DNA of 6,837 bases from NCBI GenBank assembly GCA_964591605.1, contig CAZQEN010000391.1, forward strand, positions 1 to 6,837. Reading direction: 5' to 3'. The translations under genes were made by a program, and so were the position numbers. Positions 6,431-6,837 of this stretch are shown here, in pieces; position 1 is the stretch's first letter; each line of letters begins with the position of its first letter. The notes under the pieces were generated by a model. It did no database searches. It was not told where the DNA came from and saw only the letters and a list, made by a program, of their open reading frames with translations. This DNA comes from CAYLLT01 sp964591605. GTDB lineage: Bacteria; Planctomycetota; Phycisphaerae; UBA1845; PWPN01.

Positions 6431-6483
6431 GTGTGGCGCCGGCATCCCGCCGGTGCAGCGTCGGCCAGACGCCCGCGCCACAC
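6431..6483. repeat. Nested palindrome (REP-like) between convergent genes
   Basis: An outer 9-bp perfect inverted repeat, GTGTGGCGC (6431-6439) and GCGCCACAC (6475-6483), encloses two smaller hairpins. CCGGC (6439-6443) pairs with GCCGG (6449-6453), sharing base 6439 with the outer stem. GCGTC (6458-6462) pairs with GACGC (6468-6472). The whole can fold as a three-way junction on either strand. It lies 18 bp past the malate dehydrogenase stop and 17 bp past the permease stop, so it may end or stabilise both transcripts. Its form suggests a dispersed repeat family; other copies lie outside what I can see. Confidence 0.65.
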
Positions 6484-6500
6484 CTGATGTAACTACGCAC

Positions 6501-6837
6501 TCATTCCAGATTCCTCAGCGCCGACACCACCTTCATCCGCAGCGCCAGCACCGACGGCCACGCCGCCGCGATGATGCCGATCGCCACCGCGATCAGCAGC
6601 GCGCTCCCGCACACGTTGAGCTTGATCGACAGATGCTGGATCAGCGGCACCGTCATGTGCTTGAGCGGCGTGTACGTGAACAGCAGGTACGGCCCGAACG
6701 CCCCGGCCAGCCCGCCCACGGCGCACAGGAACATGCTCTCGGTCTGGATCAGCGAGAACGCAAACCCGCCTCTGAAACCCAGCGACTTGAGCGTCGCGAT
6801 CTCGTTCATCCGGTCACGGAAATTCATGCTCATCGTG
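6501..6837 (-). CDS. ABC transporter permease, FtsX/MacB-like, C-terminal part (truncated by window edge)
   Basis: About 112 codons of a longer gene are visible; it continues past the right edge of the window. The visible start, TMSMNFRDRMNEIATLKSLGF, matches the conserved cytoplasmic segment of FtsX-domain permeases (the xxRxxEIAxLxxLGF signature). Two hydrophobic segments follow, about GGFAFSLIQTESMFLCAVGG and CGSALLIAVAIGIIAAAWPS. The protein ends in ALRNLE, like the P-x-x-ALR ending of MacB/LolC-type permeases. Such proteins form the membrane part of ABC systems that export peptides or antibiotics, or drive envelope lipoprotein transport. The Met at 6833 is internal rather than the start, because the family motif already begins there. 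The ATPase partner would be expected upstream, beyond the window. Confidence 0.85.
   Translation of the reverse strand, partial: TMSMNFRDRMNEIATLKSLGFRGGFAFSLIQTESMFLCAVGGLAGAFGPYLLFTYTPLKHMTVPLIQHLSIKLNVCGSALLIAVAIGIIAAAWPSVLALRMKVVSALRNLE

Noticed and set aside
5423..6481. A 352-codon minus-strand frame antisense to malate dehydrogenase
   Set aside because: The plus-strand gene has every catalytic residue of the enzyme. The antisense product is low-complexity and would run through the palindrome.

Overview
The window is GC-rich throughout and holds six genes on both strands. Planctomycetota (Phycisphaerae-like) is the best guess for the organism. The grounds are a Gfo/Idh/MocA oxidoreductase with an export signal, a secreted SGNH/GDSL hydrolase with a long C-terminal extension, a secreted DUF6259-type TIM-barrel protein, an orphan GGN/DxD nucleotidyltransferase, and GC-rich interspersed hairpins in the gaps. 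This is inferred from protein style; no rRNA or other phylogenetic marker is present.

Layout from left to right. Positions 1-299 are non-coding and hold four GC-rich hairpins. A minus-strand pair follows: the nucleotidyltransferase (1612-2250), with the exported GDSL hydrolase (300-1556) 55 bp downstream of it. Across a divergent gap lies the plus-strand exported oxidoreductase (2402-3523). It converges, with only 12 bp between stop codons, on the minus-strand DUF6259 protein (3536-5293). A 171-bp divergent control region (5294-5464) separates that gene from plus-strand malate dehydrogenase (5465-6412). Malate dehydrogenase converges, across a 53-bp nested palindrome (6431-6483), on the C-terminal part of an FtsX/MacB-type ABC permease that runs off the right edge.

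The hydrolase, the oxidoreductase and the DUF6259 protein all carry N-terminal export signals. They could act outside the cytoplasm on carbohydrate: deacylation, sugar oxidation or reduction, and glycosidic cleavage. They do not form one operon, so this link is only a suggestion. Malate dehydrogenase is a housekeeping TCA-cycle enzyme and the permease is an unrelated neighbour.

I see no tRNA, rRNA, CRISPR array, transposase, attachment site or clearly novel multi-gene system. The points most worth a second look are the nested palindrome and its possible relative at the left edge, the chain of hairpins behind the hydrolase, the start and export route of the oxidoreductase together with its altered cofactor motifs, the candidate catalytic Asp/Glu pair in the DUF6259 protein, and repeated GACCAC boxes in the malate dehydrogenase control region.
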